This document shows positions 52,189-60,472 of a DNA stretch of 64,000 nt, in pieces. A program made the position numbers and the translations under genes. The notes beneath the pieces were generated by a model. That model saw nothing but the letters and a program-made list of their open reading frames with translations, was not told the origin of the DNA and made no database searches. Numbering within the stretch: position 1 is the stretch's first letter; the number at the start of each line of letters is the position of its first letter. This DNA is from Henriciella sp045287255 (lineage in GTDB: Bacteria; Pseudomonadota; Alphaproteobacteria; Caulobacterales; Hyphomonadaceae): assembly GCF_045287255.1 (NCBI RefSeq), contig NZ_CP137142.1, forward strand, positions 1,302,001 through 1,366,000, in the 5' to 3' direction.

Positions 52189-52242
52189 GGGCTTCACATT
52201 TTCGGACGACTCCCTTAGGAGGCCGAAAAGGGAGCTCCCCAC
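52188..52242 (+). promoter_or_regulatory. guaB leader with alternative hairpins over the ribosome-binding site
   Basis: TTTTCGG (52199-52205) can pair with CCGAAAA (52223-52229), while CTCCCTT (52210-52216) can pair with AAGGGAG (52228-52234), the likely Shine-Dalgarno eight bases before the guaB ATG. AGGAGG (52217-52222) sits in the shared loop. The flanking GGGG (52188-52191) can meet CCCC (52237-52240). The first two pairings share bases, so they compete. This could be a translational switch, inferred from pairing only. Confidence 0.5.
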
Positions 52243-53697
52243 ATGCAAATCCGACAAGCTATTACCTTTGACGACGTGCTTCTCCAGCCTGGCGCCAGCG
52301 AAGTGACTCCGTCAGAAGTTGCCACCCATACCCAACTCACCAAATCGATTGGGCTGAATATCCCGCTGATCTCAGCGGCGATGGATACCGTCACCGAAGC
52401 GCGCCTTGCCATTGCGATGGCGCAGGCTGGCGGTATTGGCGTTATTCACCGGAACCTGTCGATTGAGGAACAGGCCGCCGAAGTCACGCAGGTGAAGAAG
52501 TTTGAAAGCGGCGTGGTGATGAACCCGATCACGATCGCGCCGACGGCCACTCTGGCTGAATTGAAAGCCCTTAAAGACCAGACCGGATTTTCCGGTATTC
52601 CAGTGGTCGACAAGGGCAAGCTGGTCGGGATCATCACAAACCGTGATGTCCGCTTTGCACCAGACCTGAACCAGCCTGTGTCGAGCCTGATGACGCGCGA
52701 TGTTGTGTCTGTGACGATGGATGTGCCGATTGAGCAGGCGCGCACGCTCTTGCACAAGCACCGGATTGAGCGGGTTGTCATCGTCGATGGGGATAATCGT
52801 TGCCTCGGTCTGTTGACGGTCAAGGATATGGACAAAGCGGCGGTTAATCCGAATGCTGCCAAGGATGATAGCGGGCGTTTGCGTGTTGCTGCCGCCTCCA
52901 CAGTTGGCGATGCCGGATTTGAACGCACAGCGGCTCTGATCGAAGCTGGCGCAGACGCAGTGATCATCGACACGGCACATGGCCACTCAAAGGCGGTTGG
53001 TGAAGCGGTTACGCGGGCCAAGGGGCTGTCTAACTCGGTTCAGATTATTGCGGGCAATGTTGCGACAGGCGAAGCCACCAAGGCCCTGATTGATGCGGGT
53101 GCAGATGCCGTGAAGGTCGGGATTGGACCGGGCTCAATCTGCACAACACGGATTGTGGCCGGGGTTGGTGTTCCACAGCTCACAGCGATTGAGGATTGCG
53201 CAAAAGCGGCTGCCGCAAGTGGCACGCCTGTGATCGCCGATGGTGGCATCAAGTTCTCCGGCGATTTTGCCAAGGCGCTGGCGGCCGGAGCGTCCACAGC
53301 CATGATGGGCTCGATGTTTGCGGGCACTGAAGAAGCGCCGGGTGAGGTCTTCCTGTATCAGGGCCGCAGCTATAAAGCCTATCGCGGTATGGGCAGCCTC
53401 GGCGCAATGGCGCGGGGCTCAGCCGATCGCTATTTCCAGAAAGATGCCGCAACTGACAAGCTGGTCCCGGAAGGGATTGAGGGGCAGGTACCGTTCAAGG
53501 GACCAATCGGTCCAATCGTGCACCAGATGGTCGGCGGCCTGCGCGCTGCGATGGGCTATGTCGGCGCGGCGACGATTGCTGAACTGCATGAGAAAGCGAC
53601 ATTTGTTCAGATCACGGGGGCTGGTTTGCATGAAAGCCATGTCCACGATGTGAAGATGACGCGTGAGGCGCCGAATTACTCGCTGAGCAGGGGGTAG
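52243..53697 (+). CDS. guaB: Inosine-5'-monophosphate dehydrogenase
   Basis: The 484-aa enzyme oxidises IMP to XMP, the first step of GMP synthesis. It has an N-terminal ITFDDVLLQPGAS block and two CBS domains (about residues 90-205, VMNPITIAPTATLAELKALK and SLMTRDVVSVTMDVPIEQAR). The catalytic loop GPGSICTTRI carries Cys300, and a flap segment EGIEGQVPFKGP lies late. Length is normal. The leader can fold across its ribosome-binding site. It faces mazG downstream, another purine-nucleotide enzyme. Confidence 0.97.
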   Translation: MQIRQAITFDDVLLQPGASEVTPSEVATHTQLTKSIGLNIPLISAAMDTVTEARLAIAMAQAGGIGVIHRNLSIEEQAAEVTQVKKFESGVVMNPITIAPTATLAELKALKDQTGFSGIPVVDKGKLVGIITNRDVRFAPDLNQPVSSLMTRDVVSVTMDVPIEQARTLLHKHRIERVVIVDGDNRCLGLLTVKDMDKAAVNPNAAKDDSGRLRVAAASTVGDAGFERTAALIEAGADAVIIDTAHGHSKAVGEAVTRAKGLSNSVQIIAGNVATGEATKALIDAGADAVKVGIGPGSICTTRIVAGVGVPQLTAIEDCAKAAAASGTPVIADGGIKFSGDFAKALAAGASTAMMGSMFAGTEEAPGEVFLYQGRSYKAYRGMGSLGAMARGSADRYFQKDAATDKLVPEGIEGQVPFKGPIGPIVHQMVGGLRAAMGYVGAATIAELHEKATFVQITGAGLHESHVHDVKMTREAPNYSLSRG

Positions 53698-53837
53698 GGG
53701 GCTCCGGTTGAGCCAGTGTGCAAACATTGTCTCAAATGGAGCTGATACAGAGCCGTCTAAGAAGCGACGCTTCGTGGTTATGGGCGTTTTCGCGAGGCCT
53801 TGGATACAAAATTCGATAATCAACATTATGGGAAATA

Positions 53838-54656
53838 ATGAATATGGCTTTTGAGATAGATGGGACGAAGACGCCGTTTCAACAACTCGTGGCCATAATG
53901 GCAAAGCTGCGTGATCCGGATGGCGGCTGCCCCTGGGATATTGAGCAGGATTTTGCCTCTATCGCCCCTTACACAATCGAAGAAGCTTATGAGGTCTCTG
54001 ACGCGATTGATCGCGGCGATATGAGCGACCTGCGCGATGAGTTGGGTGACCTGCTGCTGCAAGTTGTCTTTCATGCACAGATGGCCGCTGAGGCTGGGCA
54101 TTTTACTGTCGATGAGGTTGCACACTCGATTAATGAAAAGATGATCCGCCGTCATCCGCATGTCTTTGGCAGCAATACTGATATTGATAGCGCCGATGCG
54201 CAAACGGCGGCCTGGGAAGATGTTAAAGCGGCTGAGCGCGCTGCGAAGGGGGAAAGCGATAAGCCCCAGAGTGCTTTGGACGGGGTAGCGGTTGCCCTCC
54301 CCTCCCTTTTGCGCGCTGAGAAATTGCAGAAGCGCGCAGCGCGCACCGGGTTCGATTGGACCGACCCAAGCGACATTTTTGATAAGCTCGATGAGGAAAC
54401 CGCTGAGGTTAAAGATGCTGTAGCGTCTGGCGATGCCTCTGCGATTGAGGATGAAATCGGCGATTTGCTCTTTGTCGGTGCCAATCTGGCCCGACGCTTC
54501 AAAGTTGATCCTGAACAGGCTCTAAAACGCGCTAATGCGAAGTTTGAGCGGCGTTTTCGGTTAATGGAACAGCTCGCCACAGACCGTGGACACGACTTTA
54601 GCGCGCTGAGCCTGGATGAGCAGGAACAGCTCTGGCAAGAAGCCAAGAAACTCTAA
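53838..54656 (+). CDS. mazG: Nucleoside triphosphate pyrophosphohydrolase MazG
   Basis: The 272-aa protein has two MazG domains. The first has GGCPWDIEQDF, EEAYEVSDAID and DELGDLLLQVVFHAQMA, with the EExxD-type metal-binding residues. The second is about residues 160-260 (EIGDLLFVGANLARRF). It hydrolyses NTPs and dNTPs to monophosphates and can lower ppGpp. Start ATG 53838 or 53844 is possible. Its stop shares CTAA with convergent hflX, a well-known neighbour of mazG in alphaproteobacteria. Confidence 0.94.
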   Translation: MNMAFEIDGTKTPFQQLVAIMAKLRDPDGGCPWDIEQDFASIAPYTIEEAYEVSDAIDRGDMSDLRDELGDLLLQVVFHAQMAAEAGHFTVDEVAHSINEKMIRRHPHVFGSNTDIDSADAQTAAWEDVKAAERAAKGESDKPQSALDGVAVALPSLLRAEKLQKRAARTGFDWTDPSDIFDKLDEETAEVKDAVASGDASAIEDEIGDLLFVGANLARRFKVDPEQALKRANAKFERRFRLMEQLATDRGHDFSALSLDEQEQLWQEAKKL

Positions 54657-55954
54657 AGATCTGTTTTAAAACGGGATTTCCAGCGTCCGACATCCTTTAA
54701 CGCCAGCGATGCAATGATCTTTGTCTCGCCTGTCTCCAGATAGACTTCTTCTTCAATAATCGCATTCTCGTGCAGCCAGGCGCGCTTCTCCCCTTCGGCA
54801 GGTGAAAGTACCAGCTCTGTGATAACGCGGCCCGTACCGATTGCGGCTTCAATTTGCCTTTGCAACTCTTCCACGCCGTCGCCTGACAGAGCCGAGACGA
54901 GAACGGCTCTTGGCTCTTCCGCCCGGGTCGCTGCTAGACTGAGCGCCTCATAGCGCTCTGGTGAGAGCATATCGGCCTTGTTCCAGACCTCCAGGATGGG
55001 TGGAAGCTCGGCATCCATTGTCTCTGAAAGGCGATTCAGGACCGCTTCAACATCGGTTTTTTGACTCTCATCCACTTCGCTGGCGCGATCACGAACATGC
55101 AGGATCAGATCAGCCTCCAGCACCTCTTCCAAGGTCGCGCGGAAACTGTCGATCAGGTGGGTTGGCAGGTCTGTAATGAAACCAACCGTATCGATCACAG
55201 CGGCTTCGCCGAGATTAGGCAGCGTCATCTGGCGTACTGTCGGATCAAGTGTCGCGAACGGCATATCCTTGGCGAGCACATCGGCTTCGCATAGGCGATT
55301 GAACAGCGTTGACTTGCCGGCATTCGTGTAACCGACCAGTGCAATGATCGGTTTACCGGCTTTGCGCCGCCCCGCCCTCTGCACCCCGCGCGTCCGGCGG
55401 ACATCGGCGAGATCCCGGCGTAAGCGCTCAAGCTGGCGGTCGAGCATCCGACGGTCAGCCTCAAGCTGGGTCTCCCCTGGACCACCAAGGAAGCCCTTGC
55501 CACCACGTTGGCGTTCAAGGTGGGTCCATGTTCGCACCAAACGTGAGCGCTCATAGAGCAATCGCGCCAGTTCGACTTGCAGGATGCCTTCGCGGGTTAG
55601 CGCGCGCAGACCGAAGATTTCGAGGATTAACCCAGTTCGGTCGATGACTTTGGCATGAAGGTGATTTTCGAGATTGCGTTGCTGGACCGGGGTGAGCGTG
55701 GCGTCGATGATCACAAGATCAGGCTTATGGGTCTCAACATCGGTTTTGAGGCGCTCCAGCAAGCCACCTGAGAGCAGGAAGCGCGGGGTTGGGTTACGCA
55801 CCTGTTCCGAACGCAGGATGACAGCTTCACAACCCAGTGCCTCTGTGAGGCCCTGAGTCTCTTCCATACGTTCAGGTGTTGGCCGATGGGCCAACTCTGT
55901 CCAGGGAATGATAACGACCGCGGTACTGGCAGCCGTTTCAGCGACTTGGTTCAA
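54653..55954 (-). CDS. hflX: GTPase HflX
   Basis: The 433-aa ribosome-associated GTPase has an N-terminal glycine-rich-linker domain and a long helical segment (LARLLYERSRLVRTWTHLER). The G domain has G1 ALVGYTNAGKSTLFN, G3 IDTVGFI and G4 VWNKADM. It splits stalled or idle ribosomes. The start is a TTG at 55954 whose bases overlap the hfq stop (TTGA). Translation is probably coupled to hfq. A later ATG would remove more than 25 residues. Confidence 0.94.
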   Translation of the reverse strand: MNQVAETAASTAVVIIPWTELAHRPTPERMEETQGLTEALGCEAVILRSEQVRNPTPRFLLSGGLLERLKTDVETHKPDLVIIDATLTPVQQRNLENHLHAKVIDRTGLILEIFGLRALTREGILQVELARLLYERSRLVRTWTHLERQRGGKGFLGGPGETQLEADRRMLDRQLERLRRDLADVRRTRGVQRAGRRKAGKPIIALVGYTNAGKSTLFNRLCEADVLAKDMPFATLDPTVRQMTLPNLGEAAVIDTVGFITDLPTHLIDSFRATLEEVLEADLILHVRDRASEVDESQKTDVEAVLNRLSETMDAELPPILEVWNKADMLSPERYEALSLAATRAEEPRAVLVSALSGDGVEELQRQIEAAIGTGRVITELVLSPAEGEKRAWLHENAIIEEEVYLETGETKIIASLALKDVGRWKSRFKTDL

Positions 55955-56202
55955 GCGCCGTCCGTTCCGTCATCGTCAAAGAGTTGTACTGGCGCACCCG
56001 GAGCAATGGTTGAAATTGCGTGCTTATAAACCAGTTGTGGTGGACGACCGTCCCCACGAAGTAACACACAAAAGTTGTCGAACCAGGTGACAACACCTTG
56101 AAGTTTAACACCATTCACAAGGAAAACTGTGAGTGGCGTCTTTGATTTACGGACCGCATTTAGAAATGTGTCCTGGAGGTTCTGCTTTTTATCTGAAGAC
56201 AT
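55951..56202 (-). CDS. hfq: RNA chaperone Hfq
   Basis: The 83-aa Sm-like protein has the proximal-face QNLQDTFLNAVRKSKTP, VFLVNGVKLQGVVTWFDNFC, and the YKHAIST motif (YKH) near the end. It binds small RNAs and their targets. The start at 56202 (MSSDKKQNLQ) was chosen over a frame 19 residues longer. hflX follows with overlap. The upstream gene is trkH, giving the trkA-trkH-hfq-hflX order. Confidence 0.96.
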   Translation of the reverse strand: MSSDKKQNLQDTFLNAVRKSKTPLTVFLVNGVKLQGVVTWFDNFCVLLRGDGRPPQLVYKHAISTIAPGAPVQLFDDDGTDGA

Positions 56203-56271
56203 TTTGTCTTGCCTTTCTGTTATCAAGCAGCGGCTAAATCGATTATCGCGTTTTGGCAAGTCAACCGTGAG

Positions 56272-57687
56272 TTATGAGCGCCAAAAAGATGGATTCAGCG
56301 CAGGCAAAAGTGCGATCACTTCCAGCCGCCCCAAGATCATTCCCAATAACGCAGCCAGTATCACTGCTGGATGATCTGAATCAATCTGGTCGACCAGAAT
56401 ATGCCCGGCATTGGCAATAGCGCCGATGGTAATGCGGATTGCACTGTCAAAGCCGACATCCATGAAGCTGAGAAACAAAATACCGAAGACACAGGCGATA
56501 ATATAGCCCACCAGATAGACCCAAACCCCGATCAGCGATTCTTCTGTTTGTTTGATGCCTCGAAACTGCAAGTGCTGCACGCTGCCGCGATAACCGAGCT
56601 GTCGAAATTCTGCGCCGACGCGCCGGGTCAGCAGAATCATTCGGGAGAGTTTGATTCCGCCAGCTGTCGAAAGAGCGGCCCCACCGATCAGAACCGGAAA
56701 CAGGATCAGGACAAGCGGCAATCGATCGAGTCTGGCTGGGTCTATGAGTTGCATGCCACTGGTCGAAATCGATGAGAGAGACCACCCTGCAGCGGACAGA
56801 ATGGGTAGTCCCGCAATAAACGCCAGGAAGGCTGCAAGGAAGAACAGACCTGTGAAGCTGATGGTTTCCGGGTCCACCAGAATCCGACCTGGACGACCAT
56901 TATAGATGTCATCGAATAGGAGCACGCCGAGCGTGCCACCCACTAAGCCGAGAACCAGCATGCCCAGCAGAAAAGGGTTCAGGCCGGGAATTGGCTGCAC
57001 CGCAAGTTCCGGGTTCACTAAGCCCGTCGTTAAGGCGCTAACGCTTGCCGATAAGGCATCTCTGGGTGCAATGCCGCCACTGATCAAGATGAAACAGAGC
57101 AAGCTGCAGAGGAAGAGCAGCGTAATCGCCATGATACGGAGTGTGGGCGCAACGGCTGTAAAGAAACTGCCCTCAGGGATGGTGAAGAAGCGGCTGCGAT
57201 GGATGCCTGGGCCACCAAGATTTAGAGCCGCGAAGACGGTTACAGCAATGGTCAGGGCAGCAATCCCGCCCAGCAAGTGAAGCATGGCGCGCCAGATCAG
57301 GATGCTCGCTGGCATATTCAAGGATGGGTCGACGAGGGAATGCCCCGTCGTTGTCAGATTGGAGGCTGCCTCATAGATCGCTATCAGCAAGCGGGGCTCT
57401 CCCTCACTGGTCATAAGGTAGAATGGTGCAGCAAGGGTAATGGGGGTCAATATCCAGAACAGGATCGCAACAGCCAGACCATCAATCGGACGCGACCGCC
57501 GGAGCGGTTTGTCGGTCAGCAAAAGGACTGAACCCGAAAGCGCGGATAATCCCCCTGCCATAGCTGCAAAGACAGTAAAGAACTGATACTCGCTCGCGGT
57601 AACCGCAAATAAGGCAGCCAACAGGTTCATCGCGGCCATAACCAGGCCGCCCAAAGCCAAGACGCGAACAACAGAGAGATGGTTCAT
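56272..57687 (-). CDS. trkH: Trk-type potassium uptake protein, membrane subunit
   Basis: The 471-aa protein has many membrane segments and four pore-loop-like stretches (EAASNLTTTGHSL; SVSALTTGLVN; SLSSISTSGMQL; RITIGAIANAGHIL), as in TrkH/KtrB. It carries potassium across the inner membrane under TrkA control. trkA lies 20 bases upstream on the same strand. One of the pore loops (the last) lacks a clear TTG-type core, so selectivity details are uncertain. Confidence 0.9.
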   Translation of the reverse strand: MNHLSVVRVLALGGLVMAAMNLLAALFAVTASEYQFFTVFAAMAGGLSALSGSVLLLTDKPLRRSRPIDGLAVAILFWILTPITLAAPFYLMTSEGEPRLLIAIYEAASNLTTTGHSLVDPSLNMPASILIWRAMLHLLGGIAALTIAVTVFAALNLGGPGIHRSRFFTIPEGSFFTAVAPTLRIMAITLLFLCSLLCFILISGGIAPRDALSASVSALTTGLVNPELAVQPIPGLNPFLLGMLVLGLVGGTLGVLLFDDIYNGRPGRILVDPETISFTGLFFLAAFLAFIAGLPILSAAGWSLSSISTSGMQLIDPARLDRLPLVLILFPVLIGGAALSTAGGIKLSRMILLTRRVGAEFRQLGYRGSVQHLQFRGIKQTEESLIGVWVYLVGYIIACVFGILFLSFMDVGFDSAIRITIGAIANAGHILVDQIDSDHPAVILAALLGMILGRLEVIALLPALNPSFWRS

Positions 57688-57707
57688 TCTAACCCCTCGC
57701 CTGTATC

Positions 57708-59081
57708 CTAGAAGAAGGTTGAGCTAACGCGGAAGTATTGCTCCACCTTGCGGGTTTGGCTGGTTTCGTAAAACATCAGCAAATGATCTTCCGGCTCGAT
57801 ACGGAGATTTTGCGTTGGGAACAGCACCTCCCCCTCGCGGATAACCGCTGCTGCCGTAACGCCGTCCGGCAAGTCATCATAGTCCACGCGCTTACCAACC
57901 AGAGAGGAAGTTTCCAACGTGATCCCTTCGGCAATCTCGGCATCACCATCTTCCAGTGACTGAACCGAGACAATCCGACCCCGGCGCAGCTTGGTAAGAA
58001 TACGGGAGACACTCAAGGCACGTGGATCGAGCACGGCATCAATATTCAGATCGCCTGCCAATGCTACCAACTCGGTCGCATTCACCAGGACATGTGCTCT
58101 CTGTGCCCCAAGCCGCTTGGCGAGTTTGCCGATCAGCATATTGGTTTTGTCATCGTCTGTAACCGCGATCACAATGTCCGACCCGGCGACGCCCGCTTCG
58201 TCTAGGATATCACGGCTCAGGCCATCACCGTTGATGACAACCGTCTGTCGCAGGACCGAGACCGCACGGTCAGCCTTTTCCTCTGAAGCTTCGATCAAGC
58301 GGACGCGAGCGCCGCTTGTTTGTTCCATCGTGCGCGCAACATGCAGACCGACATTGCCGGCCCCGACAATGATGATCCGGCGCAAGTCCTCATTACTCTT
58401 ATTGAACAATTTGTAGAGGCGCGGCGTGTCGCGGCGACTGACTGCGACATAGGCTGTGTCGCCTTCCTGAAGCTGGTCTGTGCCACGCGGGGCAATAATC
58501 CTGGACTTGTGGCGGATACCAATGATCCGGGCCTGCAAGTCTGGAAAGAGGCCAGCGAGCTGATTGACGGCCGTATCGACGAGCGGGCTATCGCTGTCGA
58601 CTTTCATACCAAGGATTTGCAACTCACCGCTTTCATAAGCGATGCTGGAAACGGCTCCGGGGCTTTTGATGCGCTGCAGGATGGCCTCGCCAACTTCAAT
58701 CTCTGGCGAGATGAGCATATCGATGGGGAAGCCATCGCGCGAAAACAGGTCCGTATTGGCCTTATCGAGATAGGCTCCGGCCCGAACGCGGGCAATCTTG
58801 GTTGGGAGCGAGAAGAGCGTATCGGCAATCTGGCAGATCACCATGTTGATCTCATCAAAATGTGTGACGGCGATTAGCATCTCTGCCGAGTCTGCCCCTG
58901 CCGCGCGCAGCGTATCAGGGTAAGCCGCATTGCCGATGACGCCCTGAACATCCAGATCCGTCTGGACCCGTTCAATCAGGTCAGGCGCCTCATCGATCAT
59001 GGTAATATCGTGGTGCTCTTTCGCGAGTTGGCGGGCAATGCCCTGACCGACACGCCCTGCCCCGCAGATTATCACGCGCAT
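57708..59081 (-). CDS. trkA: Trk system potassium transport protein TrkA
   Basis: The 457-aa cytosolic regulator is a duplicated RCK protein: nucleotide-binding domain one (MRVIICGAGRVGQGIARQLA), a TrkA-C domain, nucleotide-binding domain two (IIVGAGNVGLHVARTMEQTS), and a second TrkA-C. It gates TrkH with NAD(H) or ATP. The start overlaps the ntrX stop by one base, so potassium transport is translated together with the NtrYX system. Confidence 0.95.
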   Translation of the reverse strand: MRVIICGAGRVGQGIARQLAKEHHDITMIDEAPDLIERVQTDLDVQGVIGNAAYPDTLRAAGADSAEMLIAVTHFDEINMVICQIADTLFSLPTKIARVRAGAYLDKANTDLFSRDGFPIDMLISPEIEVGEAILQRIKSPGAVSSIAYESGELQILGMKVDSDSPLVDTAVNQLAGLFPDLQARIIGIRHKSRIIAPRGTDQLQEGDTAYVAVSRRDTPRLYKLFNKSNEDLRRIIIVGAGNVGLHVARTMEQTSGARVRLIEASEEKADRAVSVLRQTVVINGDGLSRDILDEAGVAGSDIVIAVTDDDKTNMLIGKLAKRLGAQRAHVLVNATELVALAGDLNIDAVLDPRALSVSRILTKLRRGRIVSVQSLEDGDAEIAEGITLETSSLVGKRVDYDDLPDGVTAAAVIREGEVLFPTQNLRIEPEDHLLMFYETSQTRKVEQYFRVSSTFF

Positions 59082-60472
59082 TAGGTGCTCTCTACACGAC
59101 TTTCAGAGGCTTTTACCCCAAGAGCCTTTAATTTTCGGTGTAGAGCCGAGCGCTCCATGCCAATAAATTCGGCTGTTCGGGAAATATTCCCGTCAAATCG
59201 GGTGATTTGCAGGGTCAGATACTCGCGTTCAAACCGTTCGCGCGCATCGCGCAGCGACAGACCGACAAGCTCAGTCGAGACCGTCGAGTTCAGGCCGCGA
59301 TCCTTGTCATTATTGTCGAGCGGGAGTTCCTCAACTTTCACATCGCCTTCGGCTGCGCCTCTTGAGAGGATCAGAACCCGCTCCACCAGATTGCGGAGCT
59401 GACGGACATTACCCGGCCAGTTCATTGACTGGAGAACCGCGATGGCTTCGGGTGAGAATGGCCGCGGTGTGAGGCCGGAACTGTCAGCGATGCGCCCGGC
59501 AAAGAAGGTGATCAGGTCCGGAATATCATCACGGCGGTCAATCAATGACGGCACCGTGACCGGCACCACGTTCAGGCGGAAGTAGAGATCCTTACGGAAG
59601 CGCTCTTCGTCTATGGCCTCTGACAAATCCGAGGTTGAAGATGACATGACCCGGACATCGACATGCACATCAGATTTACCATTGACGCGCTGGAAGCGTT
59701 GCTCCGTCAAGACGCGCAGGATTTTGCTCTGTGTACCAAGTGGCATCTCGCCAACTTCGTCGAGCAGGAGTGTCCCGGCATGGGCTTTTTCAAACACGCC
59801 AACCTTGGTTGGCAGGCCATCAGGCCCTTCTTCCCCGAACAGTTCACTTTCCATGCTTTCAGGGGCAATATTTGCGGCATTGATCACCACAAATGGTCCG
59901 GAGGCGCGGTTTGACTTCTGGTGAATGAGTTGCGCGCAGAGCTCTTTGCCTGTTCCGGCTTCGCCCGTAATCATGATCCGGGAATTGGTTGGGCCAACCT
60001 TATCGATAGATTGTCGCAGCGCGGTGGCAGCCGGGCTGTCTCCAATCCATTGCGCAGACTTGCCACTGATCGATTTCAGGGCCTCGTTCTCACGCTTGAG
60101 CTGAGCCGATTCAATCGCCCGCTCGATAAGGTGAACCAGTTTCGCTGACTTGAATGGCTTCTCAATGAAGTCGTACGCCCCCCGGCGGATTGCAGCGACG
60201 GCCGTTTCGATATTGCCATGCCCACTGATTACGATGACCGGCATGAGCGGATCAATCGCTTTCATGTGTTTCAGGACGGTCAGACCGTCCATATCACTGC
60301 CCTGTAGCCAGACATCGAGTACAACGAGACTGGGCGTTCGCGATTGCATTTGCGCCAACGCATCATGGGAGGTTGCGGCGAGACGAACACTGTGCCCCTC
60401 ATCCTCCAGAACACCAGCGATTAGCTCGCGTATGTCCTGTTCATCATCAACAATCAGAATGTCAGTGGTCAT
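59081..60472 (-). CDS. ntrX: NtrX response regulator (AAA+ type, lacking GAFTGA)
   Basis: The 463-aa protein has a receiver domain with Asp53 (LVVLDVWLQG) and Lys106. The AAA+ domain has Walker A GEAGTGKE at 170-177 and Walker B TLLLDEVGEMP. A C-terminal Fis-type HTH (RTAEFIGMERSALHRKLKAL) closes it. The L1 loop of sigma-54 activators (GAFTGA) is replaced at 211-226 by GEEGPDGLPTKVGV-like sequence, so direct sigma-54 activation is unlikely. It partners NtrY upstream (ATGA overlap) and precedes trkA. Confidence 0.94.
   Translation of the reverse strand: MTTDILIVDDEQDIRELIAGVLEDEGHSVRLAATSHDALAQMQSRTPSLVVLDVWLQGSDMDGLTVLKHMKAIDPLMPVIVISGHGNIETAVAAIRRGAYDFIEKPFKSAKLVHLIERAIESAQLKRENEALKSISGKSAQWIGDSPAATALRQSIDKVGPTNSRIMITGEAGTGKELCAQLIHQKSNRASGPFVVINAANIAPESMESELFGEEGPDGLPTKVGVFEKAHAGTLLLDEVGEMPLGTQSKILRVLTEQRFQRVNGKSDVHVDVRVMSSSTSDLSEAIDEERFRKDLYFRLNVVPVTVPSLIDRRDDIPDLITFFAGRIADSSGLTPRPFSPEAIAVLQSMNWPGNVRQLRNLVERVLILSRGAAEGDVKVEELPLDNNDKDRGLNSTVSTELVGLSLRDARERFEREYLTLQITRFDGNISRTAEFIGMERSALHRKLKALGVKASESRVEST

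Noticed and set aside
53762..53778. Short palindrome GAAGCGACGCTTC before mazG as terminator of guaB
   Set aside because: A one-base loop cannot form a stable hairpin and there is no T-run.
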